Source: Brasenia schreberi
Taxonomy: Eukaryota; Streptophyta; Magnoliopsida; Nymphaeales; Cabombaceae
Assembly: GCA_036023115.1 (NCBI GenBank)
Contig: JAYKKT010000086.1
Span: 16,569,501-16,633,500, forward strand
Reading direction: 5' to 3'
DNA length: 64,000 nt
The position numbers were made by a program, and so were the translations under genes. Position 1 is the stretch's first letter, and the number at the start of each line of letters is the position of its first letter. This document shows positions 36,331 through 49,506 of the stretch, piece after piece. The notes beneath the pieces were generated by a model. That model was given only the letters and a program-made list of their open reading frames with translations. It did not search any database and was not told the origin of the DNA.

Positions 36331-38019
36331 AAAATAATTTTCTAATAGATATTGATGTCAAATTCTTTTGAGTATTTAAAAGATCTTAACTTTGATGAGA
36401 TTTTCATTAATTGACTGAAAAACTTCAAAGCAAGTTGTGAATCTGGTCAACCTCTTAAGCGACAAAACAATCAATCCATGAAAAGGATAAGTTCCACGTA
36501 TAGGAGTCTTCCGTGTAACACGCGTTCGGAATCTCCTTCCCTCTGCTGTAGTCTGCAAGCAAAACACATGGGATTTGTAAACTGAATTTTTTTTCTTTCT
36601 GGGGAAAACCGAGATGCTTGTAAACAAAAACTACAATCATACTGAGACAGCATTTTCGGGTCCCTTGCTTGTGGTTAAGTTGAACTCCGAATTTTACAAT
36701 AGAATAGTTCTATTAGATCCAATATACAGCTTAATTGTAAAATAAAAAAATACAGCTCAGTTTTGATCCCACTATTTGCTTATCATAAATAAATAAGGTT
36801 TGGACTTGGGGCTCGCACTGATTAGATGGTTAGAATTTGTGGAAATCCATGTGTGTTAACCAAGTAGAATCTTATCGTACGAGTATTGGCTGGCCGGTCT
36901 AGTATACTAAATTCACAACCACAGCCAGATTACATGGTGCATAAGGCAGGTGGACCCAGCTTTAGGAGCTTTGACCAGACCCGAATTTAATGCCTTCTCT
37001 TTCTGCTATTTAAAAATGTCGGAAAATTATCTCACATCCCGGGACAAGAATCATGTTTGTGCAAATATCTTGTAAGTAAAAGATAATCATAAAAGTTTAA
37101 ATAAATCAGATAATTTGAAAAGATAACCATTCACTTCGTTGGATTTGCAGTCATATGCCTGAATATGAAAATTAAACCAATGTTCGGATATGTCAAAGAA
37201 TGGCAAATAATGTCCACGAAAGAAAATTATTTTTTCGACAAACTTGTGAAAGTCTATTTCAGTGCCTTCAACACAAAGTAGTTGTTATGTTATGATCACA
37301 ATTTCAGAGTTGTTAAGTCAAGAGTTCGCGAGCAAAATATTTTATATTTAAATCGAGATTGACCCATACGTCAACCCAAACCATTGAGAGAGAGAGAGAG
37401 AGAGAGAGTTGCAAGAAAAATTGCTCACAAAAAGAAATTATTAATTTGCAGGGTCCCCTCACTGGAAAAGAGAGTAGCCTATCCGCGGGGTGCGTGCACA
37501 ATTCTAGGCTTCGGTCTCTCTTTTTTGACAAAAAAGGAAAAAAAAAAGAAAAGTCACCAGCATCGAGTAAATAATTTCTTTGCCATTATTTATAGTCAAA
37601 ATTGTAGCATTGACGATAGATGCACAAGGAGGTCAGAAGATTATAAATGAGACGCATAACAGTTAAATTGTTCGTGTTTGATTATGATAAATTTGAAACT
37701 TAAGTTTTAGTTTCATAGTCTTAGGCCTCATAATCAAATACCTCCTAAAAACTCAAGGCACTGTTAAATGAAAGTATTGGAGAGGTCTTTTAGGCTGTTT
37801 TCTTTGTTAAAAAAGAAAAGAAAAGAAGAAAGAAGAAACAAAGAAACATTACATTCATAAGATCCTAAAAACAGTTGAAAGATAAATCTATGTTATCCAA
37901 AAACCTCATCCCTGGTAAGGTTTCTTTCATATGATATGAATGCAGGAATTTACTCGGATCCGATATAACTTTACCAAAGCTTAATTAGTATTATTAGGTT
38001 AACACCTCAAAAATGGCAC
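36331..38019. other. Intergenic; possible orphan exon and a GA microsatellite
   Basis: On the minus strand an open, less AT-rich block at about 36560-36420 follows a tgcttgcag acceptor and has an exon-like look, but I do not recognise it. The rest is featureless. Confidence 0.25.
37385..37408. repeat. (GA)n microsatellite
   Basis: 12 GA units. Confidence 0.95.
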
Positions 38020-38024
38020 ACGAG

Positions 38025-38118
38025 CAATAGCTCATCTGGCACAGCGGTTGACACACGAACGGATGGTCATGAGTTCCATACCTGGGAATTGCATCTGGCT
38101 GAGGCCTCTCCATTGTAA
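38025..38118 (+). repeat. tRNA-derived SINE-like sequence (3)
   Basis: Box A like aatagctcatctggcacagc, box B like gagttccatacct about 45 bases on, then gcatctggctgaggcctctcc and an attgtaacaa tail. Confidence 0.65.
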
Positions 38119-38517
38119 CAATAAAAATATCTCAAAAAATAGATCAAGATTAAATGCGGATATCCATTTGATATCACCTCAGATCCATACTCCAATCCAA
38201 ATGCTTGCCGTGAGTAGATTACAGAATTGGACTAATTGGAGTAGACGTGGATAATGGGGTTCTTGAGCTTCCACTCCAGAGAGAGGGGAAAGTCTTAGCA
38301 TTCAATTGAAACGGACTTAAATGCATTGAATTTAAACCAAGAGGACCGGCCATGGACAAGTCTTTCCAGGGTCAAGCGTGACCCTCATTTTCTTTTGCAT
38401 CATCATCGCTCTCAACGACCGTGTGGTGAAGCGTCCCCCACACGTACCTTTTGAGAGTTCAACTCCCCAACAACTAACGCTCTGGGTGCAAACCTTTGCT
38501 ACTTTGGCATCATGCTA

Positions 38518-38660
38518 GATAGCCCAGTAGGTGGGTAGCTCACTGGCTTGACGCTAGCTCGCTAAGGAAAGGTTTGGAGTTCAATACCCCGAGTATGCAT
38601 CTTGGATGGCGCTGCCTAGACATGTTTCGTTTGCTCAGAACCCAAGCTAAACCGGGTTCC
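38518..38660 (+). repeat. tRNA-derived SINE-like sequence (4)
   Basis: Box A like gtagctcactggcttgac, box B like ggagttcaatacc about 35 bases on, then gtatgcatcttggatggc. Similar head but a different body from (3). Confidence 0.55.
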
Positions 38661-38734
38661 TCATTCTGCTTCCGCTGGAGCCAATATTTGAGTCAAATAA
38701 GAAATCTTTTTAAAAGAAATAAAATATATGAAAA

Positions 38735-39225
38735 ATAACCAAAGCAATGGTTTGAACCATCTGTTCAGGTTTCATTGAAGGAAGAACCGTAACCAAACCT
38801 GGGACTCCTGATCCTGTTGTAGTTATAGGTCCGGTTCTGTTTCCTATCAATTTTCAGTCCTATTTCTTTCGGATTCGAGAGGGACACTAGAGAGAGAAGG
38901 TCGTCCATCAAGAGTCATCGTACAGTGGAATGGTCTTTCGGAAGTGTCCACAGTCAGATATTTACTTTGTACTAGTAGTGTCACTTTGCGCTCGCCCTCA
39001 TGGAGAGCTCGAGCTTGTAATATGAAGCTCCGTCGAGTTCGAGGTCGACTCCAAGCTGAGAAATAATTAGTTGATTCACGAGTCTGAGCCCGACGTCAAA
39101 TTTACCCTGATAACGTCCTTTTATGAATTTTAAATAAGAACCATACAAAACTTACTTAATGACAGTTAAAATGGTAAAATGACCTCAATTTTGCTTCAAC
39201 TTGAACATATCTTCTCTTTTTTGGT
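38735..39225. other. Intergenic, repeat-like
   Basis: Short phrases rich in ggttc/gaacc (38740-38860) and gagctcgag (39000-39060) look repetitive; no coding. Confidence 0.3.
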
Positions 39226-39325
39226 ACAAATAGGAGACTAAAGCCAGATGCACGCCCCTAGATATCGAGCTCATGACCTTCACCTTCAACTGGTGAGTAA
39301 ACCCTCTAGCCAGGTTTGGACATTG
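39225..39325 (-). repeat. tRNA-derived SINE-like sequence (5)
   Basis: On the minus strand: ggctagagggtttactcaccag (box A region), gagctcgatatct (box B region), then gcatctggctttagtctcc, the same tail as copies (1) and (3). Confidence 0.55.
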
Positions 39326-40039
39326 GAGATGCACACTGATGTATCGAACTCGACATCTCCTGTCATAGACTAGGGAAGTTTAAAGAACGGATCCCAACCG
39401 ATTGAACCAATCCAAATCGGTGTTCTATTCTTTTCTGCTTCCTGGTTTGGTTTGATTTGGCTTGAAGAACAAACTTTTGTACGGTTTTATGTGCGTATAG
39501 GTATGTATGTATATATGTATGCATGTATTATGTACACTTTCAGTTTCCCAATTTCAATTAGCCAAAAAAAAGATTGTACTATTCTGTGGTGGTACTTTAT
39601 ATGTGACTCATCCAATTCCATTCTACAAAAGGTAGAGAAGCTGTCTCCAGTTTGGTTTCGGTTTCGGGTCAAGTTCATCCGGTTTTGGTTCTAACCGGTT
39701 CCTGCCTCGTTCAGTTCCAGTTGGAACCACTGGCCATCAATCATCTTGGCTTAGAAAGATCCTTACCGGAACCAACCACTGGTCCTTTTCAAGGGAAAAA
39801 AATGAAAAATGACTCATCCAATTCCATTCCAGTAGAACCCAGCCAGTATACACAAATAGAATGAAAAAAGAATGTTATATTGCCTCCGTTCTGGTGATTT
39901 ATCCTTCCAATAAAATGGATCACCTCAGGAACAAAACTTCTCCAGGTGAACCCGGATGATGTTCCTATTTGAGATTATAAACTATCTAAATATACTGTAC
40001 TTTTCTAATTTTTTTCTTTGTTTTTTTTTCTTCACAACG
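39326..40039. other. Intergenic, no recognised gene
   Basis: Repeated ggtttcggtttcggg/ggttctaaccggttcc-type phrases at 39650-39740; nothing coding. Confidence 0.3.
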
Positions 40040-40145
40040 AAGAGAGCGAAGTCAGGTATGCAAACACTAGGAATCGAATTCACACCTGCATCTTGAGAGA
40101 AGTCAAGAGCCAGCCGTGTCAGGTGCGCTAATACCTTGAGTGCTA
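40040..40145 (-). repeat. tRNA-derived SINE-like sequence (6)
   Basis: On the minus strand: tagcgcacctgacacggctgg (box A region) and gaattcgattcctag (box B region). Confidence 0.5.
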
Positions 40146-40564
40146 CATCTACTGTATTTTTGTTGGGCCTTCCTTGAATCGTTCTATCTACTGCAACAAC
40201 CACATACATTAAAAGCCATCTCCTGTAGAAAATTCAACCACCCAACCTATTGGGACTGATCGCTTTGGGCTTTATATGTCCGCCAACCGCGTCAATAAAT
40301 TCTTTGTTCTTGAGCTGCGTCATAGTAGGGTCCATATATATTCATGAGACACCTTTCACTGCCTCATTTTTTCCAATGGACAGTACAACACGCGTTGAAT
40401 TATGCGACCAACTTTGGCATACACGGTGGAAGATGGTGCCGTCCGCTTTACAACAACATGCGATTATCAATTTATGATACACAATGACGGAAAGAGATGA
40501 CAGTAAACCTTTTTCAGCAAGACGACCCCCGTCCCCCCCCTACTCTCTCTCTTAGGTTGCTTAC

Positions 40565-40670
40565 ACCCAAAGCGGTAGCTTAATGGCGGGCGGTCTAAAG
40601 CTTTCGTCGCTGGTGGGAGCTCGACTCTTGAAGGGTAAATGGTTACCGTCTCTCATTTGTAAACTCCTCT
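40565..40670 (+). repeat. tRNA-derived SINE-like sequence (7)
   Basis: Box A like cggtagcttaatggcggg, box B like gggagctcgactctt, then ctctcatttgtaaactcc. Confidence 0.5.
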
Positions 40671-43218
40671 TCTTCCAAGAAAAGGAACATAAATAAGTAT
40701 AAAAGAGCCTCATGGATGTTATAACTGAGTGGCAGACCTAGAAATTTGTTTAGGATGGGGTTCGAAAATTTTAGGTAGGGCCTATCCCACAATAACGTGG
40801 ACATAATTGTGGTTTCGTGCCATTTAGGTGTGTGACAAGCTATCTATCTCACTTTTAGGTGTTGTTTGTTTTATTAGTAGAGATCCGAGCAATTCCAGCG
40901 ATTTTGAAAATTGGCATCTGCCATGGTCAAAACACCATCCCTTAATCGTTAGGAAAAGTCAATTCCAGCAACTCTTCAAACCGCCAGAAATGATTTACCA
41001 TCTCTTAACCATTGAGAAAAGTCAATTTCAAAAGCTCTTCAAACCGCTAGAAATGTTTAGTAGAACCATCAGAAATAAGCTTCTGGTACTGGAATATTTC
41101 ACTCGGAAATAAGGAAACCGAAATATTTTTATGAGAAATAAGGAAATCACTAAAATCAATGTTTGGAAACCATAAAAAAGTGTTTTTGCAAGAGTCCTAC
41201 AGCAAAAAATGTATACAGAACAGTCGAAAATAGTTGCTTAAAATATTTGCGGGAGTTGAAGCGCCATAATGTCTGGTAAATAACCGTCAAAAATATGCCT
41301 ATGCTTCTAATTTTGATGGTTTTAATATGTCAATAATTTTTATAATTGGAAGTAATTTTCATCAAATGTTCTTCCATGGTATACAATATCAAATAATTAT
41401 AACACTTAATCTTATAAATTAATATATCCAAATAAAAGTATCATATAAATAATTAAATTAAGTATCAAACATACATTAATTTTATAGTTAACCAAGTGAG
41501 CACTTAGATATATAAGACAAAGCAACAAGGATAATAGACATATGGGCTGAATATGAAATACATCAAAGTAAAAAATGATGAAAGATAAGTCCACCATAGA
41601 CATATAGGCCCCCAAAGTGATAACAAGTACATAAATGTCATGTAGGCCGAATATAATCAAGATCAGTACCCATTATATCTTGAAAGAAAGTTTAATGTAT
41701 GGAAGGTTACGGTAGATCATCTTTAACATTTCTTATATTATGTGATTTTTTCAATAACACATTAAAACACGATAAGTATTAAAAGACAAATAACCACTAT
41801 TTTCAAAGAAATTCTTTCTGGGCAATAACGTGACTTTTTTAAAGCATGATAACTATTGAAAGATATAAATATCACTATAACAAAGTAACATATAACAAAT
41901 GACTTCTTATATGAAACATTGTCTCAAGTTCAATAAGCATAAATGATTACATAAAACTTAAAACACAAGTGAAATACTACTTGCAATATACCAATGAGCT
42001 ACTTAGTGAATAGTTCTTTTTTAAAGCGATGTTCTTCCACATGATCACGTGATAGAGCGTTTTTATACCAAACTAAGGGATCCTACTAAGTCAAGCACTA
42101 AAAGATGATCTAAAAAATTTGAAACTAGAATTAAAGCATATTAAAATGTATTAATATTCTAATAGCTTGTCCTAACACTAAGCACAAACAATTTTTTCGA
42201 AGAGAAAAAGTACAAGACGAAGAAAATTTTCAAAGACATGGAAACTCATTGGTATTTTACTTATCAAATAGTATTCATAACCAGTCCCTATAGGAACTTT
42301 TAAACTAAATTTATACTTATTGACCTTTTAAATTTGAATCTTTTTGAGTCTAATTAGGATGTTTGTATGTAGAAATCTTTTAGACCACTTACTGTCACTA
42401 TAAATATATTATTTAGTGCTTATTATTAAAACATATCATTTATTTATTTATCAAGTCATACAAATATCTATTACTTTGTAATATTTTTGAAATAATCTCT
42501 ACTTGTCTTAGTGTCTATTGGAAATGATAAATAAATGGTTTCATTGTCATACAACTATTCTAGCTATAAGTTTAGTTGCTATTGGGATGGATCTAGGATT
42601 AAAATTAGATGCCTTAGATTATATATCAAATGCTTATTATACAACTTTGGGGTCTTGTATTACAACTTACTTAGTGACATGATAAACTATTAAATCAATT
42701 ATATAACTATTATAATGTTATGTACTTTTACATTTGGAATAAGATGAATATGTACAAAACTATTATAATAATCTAAGTGGGAGAAAACTATTGTGTTATG
42801 ATTCAGCTCGTACGACCAAGTGGTAGATGATAATTTTCATTATAAGTGGTCATAAGGCCTCCATCATAATGGGAATATGATAAGGAAGGAGAACCCCCTT
42901 TCATATTGCATGCATCACTCCATTTTTGAATAAAAATATTTTTTAATTAAAACATCAATTATTGTTTTACAAAAGAAACCAAAGAGGCAACACAAGCACA
43001 AAGCTATTTTCACTTGGTTGAGGCACATATCTGATGAAGGAAAAGAAAAACAAGGATAAATAGAAAGAGAAGGAAGTTATAAATAAAATATGGGTAATCT
43101 CTCTCTTTCTGCTCTATGAAAGATTCTTCCTTGCGAAACCTCCTCAAGAAAGGCATGCCACTTGGTTGAAAGCCAAACATTAATGCTCCGATGTACATCA
43201 ATGAAGAAAATACAACAC
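40671..43218. other. AT-rich intergenic DNA, ending in a probable copia 5' LTR
   Basis: No coding recognised. The end at 43217 (..acaaca) directly precedes a copia primer-binding site, so some of the last few hundred bases should be its 5' LTR; the LTR start was not identified. Confidence 0.35.
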
Positions 43219-44175
43219 TGGTATTAGAGCATGGTTATATCTACTTACATCGCCTTAATAGTATTGTGATCATAGTTTTTGATCCACCATTATTAGATTG
43301 ATCTAAGGTTGGTACTTGTAATTTTTTGAAATTATAAGTAGGTGCATGATTAGCATATAATTAAGAGCTTGCTTTAATTGTTGTATTTTTTAAGCTTTTG
43401 TTTGATAGTTGCTTATTATTATGCTTATTGTTCTTTAGTCTTGGTTGCTAGACCCTCACTTTTGGAATATTTGTTAAATATTTAATAATTAAAAATGACA
43501 TCCCCAGATTATGTTTTTGAACTGTTCAAAATCCAAAAACTAAATGGGTTAAACTTTCAAGCCTGGAACTTATTCTATTTGCTTTGACTTTAGCTTTGAC
43601 TTTAGATGGCATAGACTATGTTTTACGTGAAACTCATATTAAACCCAAAGTACAAGCAACACCTAAGGAAAAAAGAAGTTATAAAACTATTTGTGTGTAT
43701 GACATAATTGCAAAAGCCATAATATTGACTTATATGAAAGATGACCTGATACAGGTGTTTGAGGACTATAAGATTGCAAAATAAGTGTTTGATACAGTAA
43801 CAACAAAGTATGACACAACTACTGAGTTACATATCCAGTTGCTCTTACAACAATATAACTCTTTAAGGATGAATGAGTAGACCATATTGTAGAGAATGTT
43901 AACAAAATGCTCGTTATGGACAAAGATTTAGTTATAGCTAGCTCAACCATTTTTCACCCAATTTAAATATCTACCATCTTAAATAGTCTACCCTCATCTT
44001 GGGATACGATCACTACTGCTCGTAAGGTTAATAAAACTATTACCCTAACATAGCTTCCTCAAAAATTAGCTACGGAACAAGAGCACCTTAAGAAAGGTAA
44101 AAGAAAAAAAATACTCTTTGCTCATGATGACTTAGGCTCTAGTTCTCAAAATCACCAGAAAAAGGAAAGCACAAT
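43219..44175 (+). mobile_element. Ty1/copia 5' internal region (PBS and gag), truncated
   Basis: TGGTATTAGAGC at 43219-43230 is one base off the initiator tRNA-Met primer-binding site TGGTATCAGAGC. Downstream, about 43530-44170, a broken gag of the UBN2 type reads KLNGLNFQAWN, DYVLRETHIKPKV, YDIIAKAIILTYMKDDLI, DTVTTKYDTTTELHIQLLLQQYNSL, ILNSLPSSWDTI. It stops where the Tat LTR begins (44176), so it was probably cut by that insertion; the rest of the copia element is not found. Confidence 0.75.
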
Positions 44176-46575
44176 TGTAAATACCCAAAATTTAAAATGT
44201 TTTCAAAACTCCTAAATTTTGAAAGTCAATTTAAAGCCTCTATGAACCTTTAAATTAAAAAACCCCAACTTTTTAAAGTTCAAGTCTTTTGGGGAATATT
44301 TCAAAATAAAAGTTTTAAATTTAGGTTAAAAAGCCCATGGATTTCAAAACAGATCAAACGAACAGGTGAGACCCAATCCAAATCCAGCTCGAGACCAAGT
44401 CAAAAAGCAAAGGATGGGCCAAGCCTATCCGGATCAAAGCAAGATTGAAGCCTATCAGAAACAGATAAAGATCATGGGTGGATTGAACTAGAATCATGGA
44501 TCAAATCAAGTTTTACTAGGCGGTTCATTTCAAGGCAATTCAAATTCAAATGCAGGGGTCGAGCTCATGATGAACCAATTCAAATCAAAAGAAGCTATTC
44601 AAGTGCATATACATGGCCAAGATGATCAATCAAAATGGCTTTGAAAGGTTGCAAGAATCATTAACATTTCATCATAGCATCAAGTCACAATGATTCAAGT
44701 CCATGACATGGGCCGGCTAAGCAAGGAGGCACACCCAATTAAACTTGGACAAGATTGAACCTACCCTAGGAACCAACCCATATAGGGTTGGTCCATACCA
44801 TCATGGAAGAAATGAAGTTTACCGAATTTAAGTTGTAATGTTGGCCACATCCAACTTGTATGATCAAAATCAAGTCAAGTTACTGTGGGCCGGCCAACAT
44901 GGTGCAACCGATTGGACCAAGCCCAAGGCCGATCCAAGTATAACCAACCCACATAGGGCTGGTCCATTCCATCATGGAGGGGACCACTCAAATGGGTCTC
45001 AAAACCAGACATGGAGTTGATCTAACCCGCCTCAAAGAATGGCCTAGAACTAACCCCTTGGCCTATAAATAGGGCTAAGGGGGGGCGGGTGAAGCATCTT
45101 GGAATGCTTTCTATCTTTCATCAATTGGGGGCTAGTTAGGGGCTGGTTTTTGGGCTGAGAGAGGAGGTGTTGCACAAGTTGGGTCGTTGGCTGCAAGAGG
45201 CTTACGAAAGAGGGAAAGAGAGTGGGGTAGTGTTAGTCATTGAGTACAAAAGAGTGAGAAGCAAAGAAGAAGGAAGAAGGTTGGATTCCAGTCTTGGAAT
45301 TCCGGTCGATTGGATGCAAAACCTATAAGTATTTCATCATTCGTTTTCAAATCCTTCTTCTACATTGATTCAATTGAAATGGGGTTGTATTAATGGAGCA
45401 TTGTCTCCCCTCATGCTGTCATAGTGATCATATTTGATGAATTTCCATTATCTTGTTGAATTTTCACTCACACACACATGCACTCTATGTGTTTGATTAT
45501 ACGATTCTATCCCAATATATTCTATAAACACTCTATACTCTCTACCCCTTCTATGCTTAAGTTTATACAGATAATTTCCATTCATTTCATTTCAATACTT
45601 TAATTCATGAGTTTTATTGTTGCAATTTCAATTCGGGTGAATTTGCATCATGTATGTTCTTAAAAACCTGAAATTGAACTTTCACATCTCTATAAATGTT
45701 GGTTGCTGTATTTTTAATTCCCAAATACCTACTTCAATTAATCCAAAATTTTGTCCACACATTTCACACATACAATAACACTCTAAATAAAATTTTCAAG
45801 AATTTTAGAGTCGTGAAGCTATGTAATTAAAATTGGGCAAAATTGGGTTATTACCATTCTACTGTTTGAAAATTCTGTTTTCCTGCAACAGAGTTTGGGT
45901 TTTCATTTCATAACTCTTTGTCTGTGGGTATCCAAATCGAATGAATTTTGATTCATTGGAAATTTGACATCCATAGGTTTCTACCAATATTAAATTCACC
46001 AAATTTGGAACTCAGATTACTGAGATACAGACTCATCTTTGAGTCTTTATATTTCTGTGATGAGACAGTTCTGGGTACCTGAGCAGAGGTACTTCATTGA
46101 TTTAATTCTACTTCAATAGAGCTCCAAATTGAGATATGTAAAGTGCTACAGATCCTGCACATCACAAGCTAAGTCCTGTAAAAATTTGGTAATTTTTGAA
46201 GGTCTGTAAGATATTGAGATTGATTCAGGAAATAAGGTCTGAAAACAAAACATTCTGTTTTTCAAGACTTTTTCATTTTAAAGCTTTAACTCAAGTGCAC
46301 CTATTCCTTCTTTGAAAAACATCACATCTTCATGAGAATTGGATTCTTTCACCTATAATTTTGAAATTTCTAAGCGCTTAGGCTGACTTTTCAACATCGG
46401 TTCAAGAATGACTAAAATTAAAAGAGCTCGCTTAGCCACAATCACCAAAAAGTCAGATTTTATTCAAACTTTGCTAGTTTTTGCAAACTAGCTGGCACGC
46501 TCGCACATTGTGTAGATAATAAATTATTATTTCAAATCTCTACATAGGGTTGGAGTGAAAAATTTTGTGTCCACA
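44176..46575 (+). repeat. Long terminal repeat of Tat-like Ty3/gypsy element (T1)
   Basis: Begins tgtaaatacccaaaat and ends ..gtgtccaca just before a PBS-like sequence. Aligns along its length with 56400-57529 plus 60741-61958 (start tgtaaacacccaaaat, end ..aatgtctacg), allowing for the LINE inserted there. About 2400 bp. A TATA box (TATAAATA, 45064-45071) marks the likely retroelement promoter. Confidence 0.82.
45064..45071 (+). promoter_or_regulatory. TATA box in LTR of T1
   Basis: ggccTATAAATAgggc. In the second LTR the matching site (near 57297) reads cctatcttgagg and has no TATA box. Confidence 0.6.
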
Positions 46576-47230
46576 AAATTGGCATGCCCAGTGGGACTCG
46601 AGTCTTAAGAAATTTAAAGTTTTAAGTGAAAAATTTTCAATTATAAGATCATGGTGTTAATTTTCAACTTATGCACAAAATTTTAAAAACAATGTCTATA
46701 AATGATTCATTTGAAAGTAAGCCATGAAAATCCTCATCGTATGTATCAAAACGATTTTTCAAATCCTCTAAAGCCCGAGATAAAGAGATGGCTTCCCTAA
46801 GAGAAATGATGAGGGAAATGGAAAAGAGGATCGATGCTATAAGCCACAAGGCTAAGGCACATCAATCACATGAAAATTTATCTCGGGTATATAGAGAGAA
46901 AAATCATGCCTGAAAAACCGAATTGAGCCCAAAATTCGATGAAGGAAATGAGGCTAAAAATGTAGCAAAGGTTGAGATGGAATCATCTAACCTTGCCCAT
47001 CCCCCAAGTACCCCAATTTCAATGGAAAAATCAAAAAAAGTTTTTCATGTTTCAAAAAACCAAAAAAACTTGAAAATAAAAAATTTGAAATTTCGAAAGC
47101 TAAAAATAAAGTCCACATTTCCGGGCACACAAACAGAGTGGGGCGTGAGATCCACTTCACTCCCATCACTTCACATACCCCATGTATTTCATGAGTTTCA
47201 CAAGAGGATGAGTGTTGCATACACGTAGGA

Positions 47231-47971
47231 TTGGAAAATGAAATCCAAGACCTCGAAAGGCAACGAGAGCTCGAAGCCACGCATGAGCTAGAGCCACCTG
47301 AGGACGACTCCAAGGCTTGCTCTCACCATAAAAAGGTGGACAAACTGGAAAAAGGTATATCCGAAACTCATTCTCCCATGAACTCGCTACTCGATCCTCA
47401 CCTTCTTAGTGTAGGATCGACCATTCATTCATGTATATTGGATGCATCGAATCAAACTCATGCACCTACATACTCACTCCATGATTCTCAAAATATGGAT
47501 TTTCAAGGTGCACCGAATGTCCCACACAAAGAAAAGGAATTTCAAAAAGAAAAACAAAATAAAGTTCAAAATATGGTAGACATGATTACTCCTAAGGCAT
47601 GCATCGACATCCTAGGTACACCTAACCCTACCATACATGAACAAATCTCCTCGAGCCTAGTCTTATATCATGAACCCAAGCTTATGGCCATAAACCCAAA
47701 TCGTCCATCCTTAGGGGCACATTGGGTTGCACCTAGGGACTATGTCAAAACCGTCCACCACTTAGGAGAGCCTAAGTCAAAACCTCCCAAGTCATCCCAA
47801 CCTCCGGTCATGTGGAAGCCCAAGTCTTCCACCACCCATACATCCCAGCTCCTACCCAAAATAAAGCAGGTGTATATCCATGATATTGATGACACTCGAT
47901 TCCAAGGCCATTCACTTCATAAAAAATTTTCAAAACTCAAAAAGCCTTGGAATATGATGTTAAATATGTGA
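47231..47971 (+). pseudogene. Retroelement internal open frame of unknown function (T1)
   Basis: 246 codons open, beginning MENEIQDLERQRELEATHELE and rich in His, Ser, Lys and Pro (..HSPMNSLLDPHLL.., ..SKPPKSSQPPVMWKPKSST..). It has no CCHC knuckle or other motif I know. By position between PBS and pol it would be gag or a spacer frame, but it does not resemble the T2 gag. The first 280 bases or so are duplicated at 50170-50436. Confidence 0.4.
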
Positions 47972-49506
47972 TACACATCATACTAAGGTCTAGGAGCCCA
48001 TAACCAAGGTAGGTTAGAGCCCATTCTACCTACACCTAACCCGAGTCGATATGGATTGGGCTATATCCCATTCATACCCCTTAAGCCACCACCTAAGACC
48101 ACTTGGGTCAAGGGTATCCTTAAAACCCACTAAAACTGAAACCTATGGTTTAGACCTTTGTTTAAAGTCTAATTCATGGAGTTTTCTTTGTAGGTTTGAT
48201 GGAAGATCCCTCTTTATCCAAAAATCTAAAAAATTATATATTCTCAAAATAAAAAAAAATGGAAAACTTTAAAAATCTAAAAACATTTGAAAAATCTGAA
48301 AATTCCAAAAAGAAATTTGTTATTATTCATTCTCCTATTATTTATTTGGAAAAAGCTTCAAAAAGAATGCCTTTTATATTGATAATTTTAGTTGGTGTTT
48401 TGAAAAAGATAAAAAAATAAAAAATTTCAAAAACATTGGCCATGTACAAAGCCCATTCTCGATTTCTTCCAAGAATGTGTATAGTCCCAAACAAAAATCG
48501 TCCAAGCTTGTCATGCACAACCCCCTCTCGTGCCCAACACTTTCCTATAAATTAAAGTGATTGAGAATTATCAAAGCAAGGAGGAAGATCCCCTCATCCA
48601 TGTGGAAGATCAAGCCTCCGAGCTTCCTGAATTTCATAGAATCCTTGACTTGAAAAAAAACCTTTAAATTTCGTAGAAGGGGATTTTTAGGGAGTAAGTC
48701 TAACCCATAGTATGTGCATGTTTGCATGAGCATCATTCATTGCATTTTGAAATCCTATTAGGAAAGGGTTCGTGGTAAGCCAACGGGGCATTGAAGTCGA
48801 CCCTCTAAGTGTCAAGCCATTATAGACATGCCTTCACCCTGCATCTTGAGTCAAATCCGAAGCCTCCAAGGTTGGTTCAAAGTTATCAGGAGATTGATCT
48901 CCAATCTATCAAAAAGATGCGAACCTCTCAAATAGCTTTTGAAAAAAGGGTTAAATTTGAAATGATATGCCAATTGCTAAAAAGCTTTTGAAAGATTTAT
49001 GGTAAATCCTTCGATTTTTAAAAACCTCCAAAGCAAGGAAAACCTTTATTGCTTTACATTTTCATACATACAAATGCATTGGATACTTTACCTGCTCAAT
49101 ATGAAGATGATATCCATAGGGAGTATGCCATTTATTACATTTTGAAAACTCTATTGGCATATAAAAGAAATTATCAAGCTATGGAGAAAAACATGCTTGG
49201 CCTTGGTATGGGCTTGCCAAAAGTTTAGACATTATTTTGGATAGTGTCTAAGCTTGATTCAATCAAACACTTGTTTGAAAAACCTATCATAACGGGTAGG
49301 CCAGGTAAATGGCAGCTCCTCTTAATGGAGTATGATTTCATCATCAAACCTTCATTAAGGGACAAGCCCTAGCCCATCGTGTAGCCGAATTCCATCTTGA
49401 GGATACATATCACATACTTGATGAAATGCCTGATGAAGTCATATTTGTAAATGAATTTCAAAACCATGTTTTCACAAATTGTTTTAATGAAAATCAAGTA
49501 TGAAAA

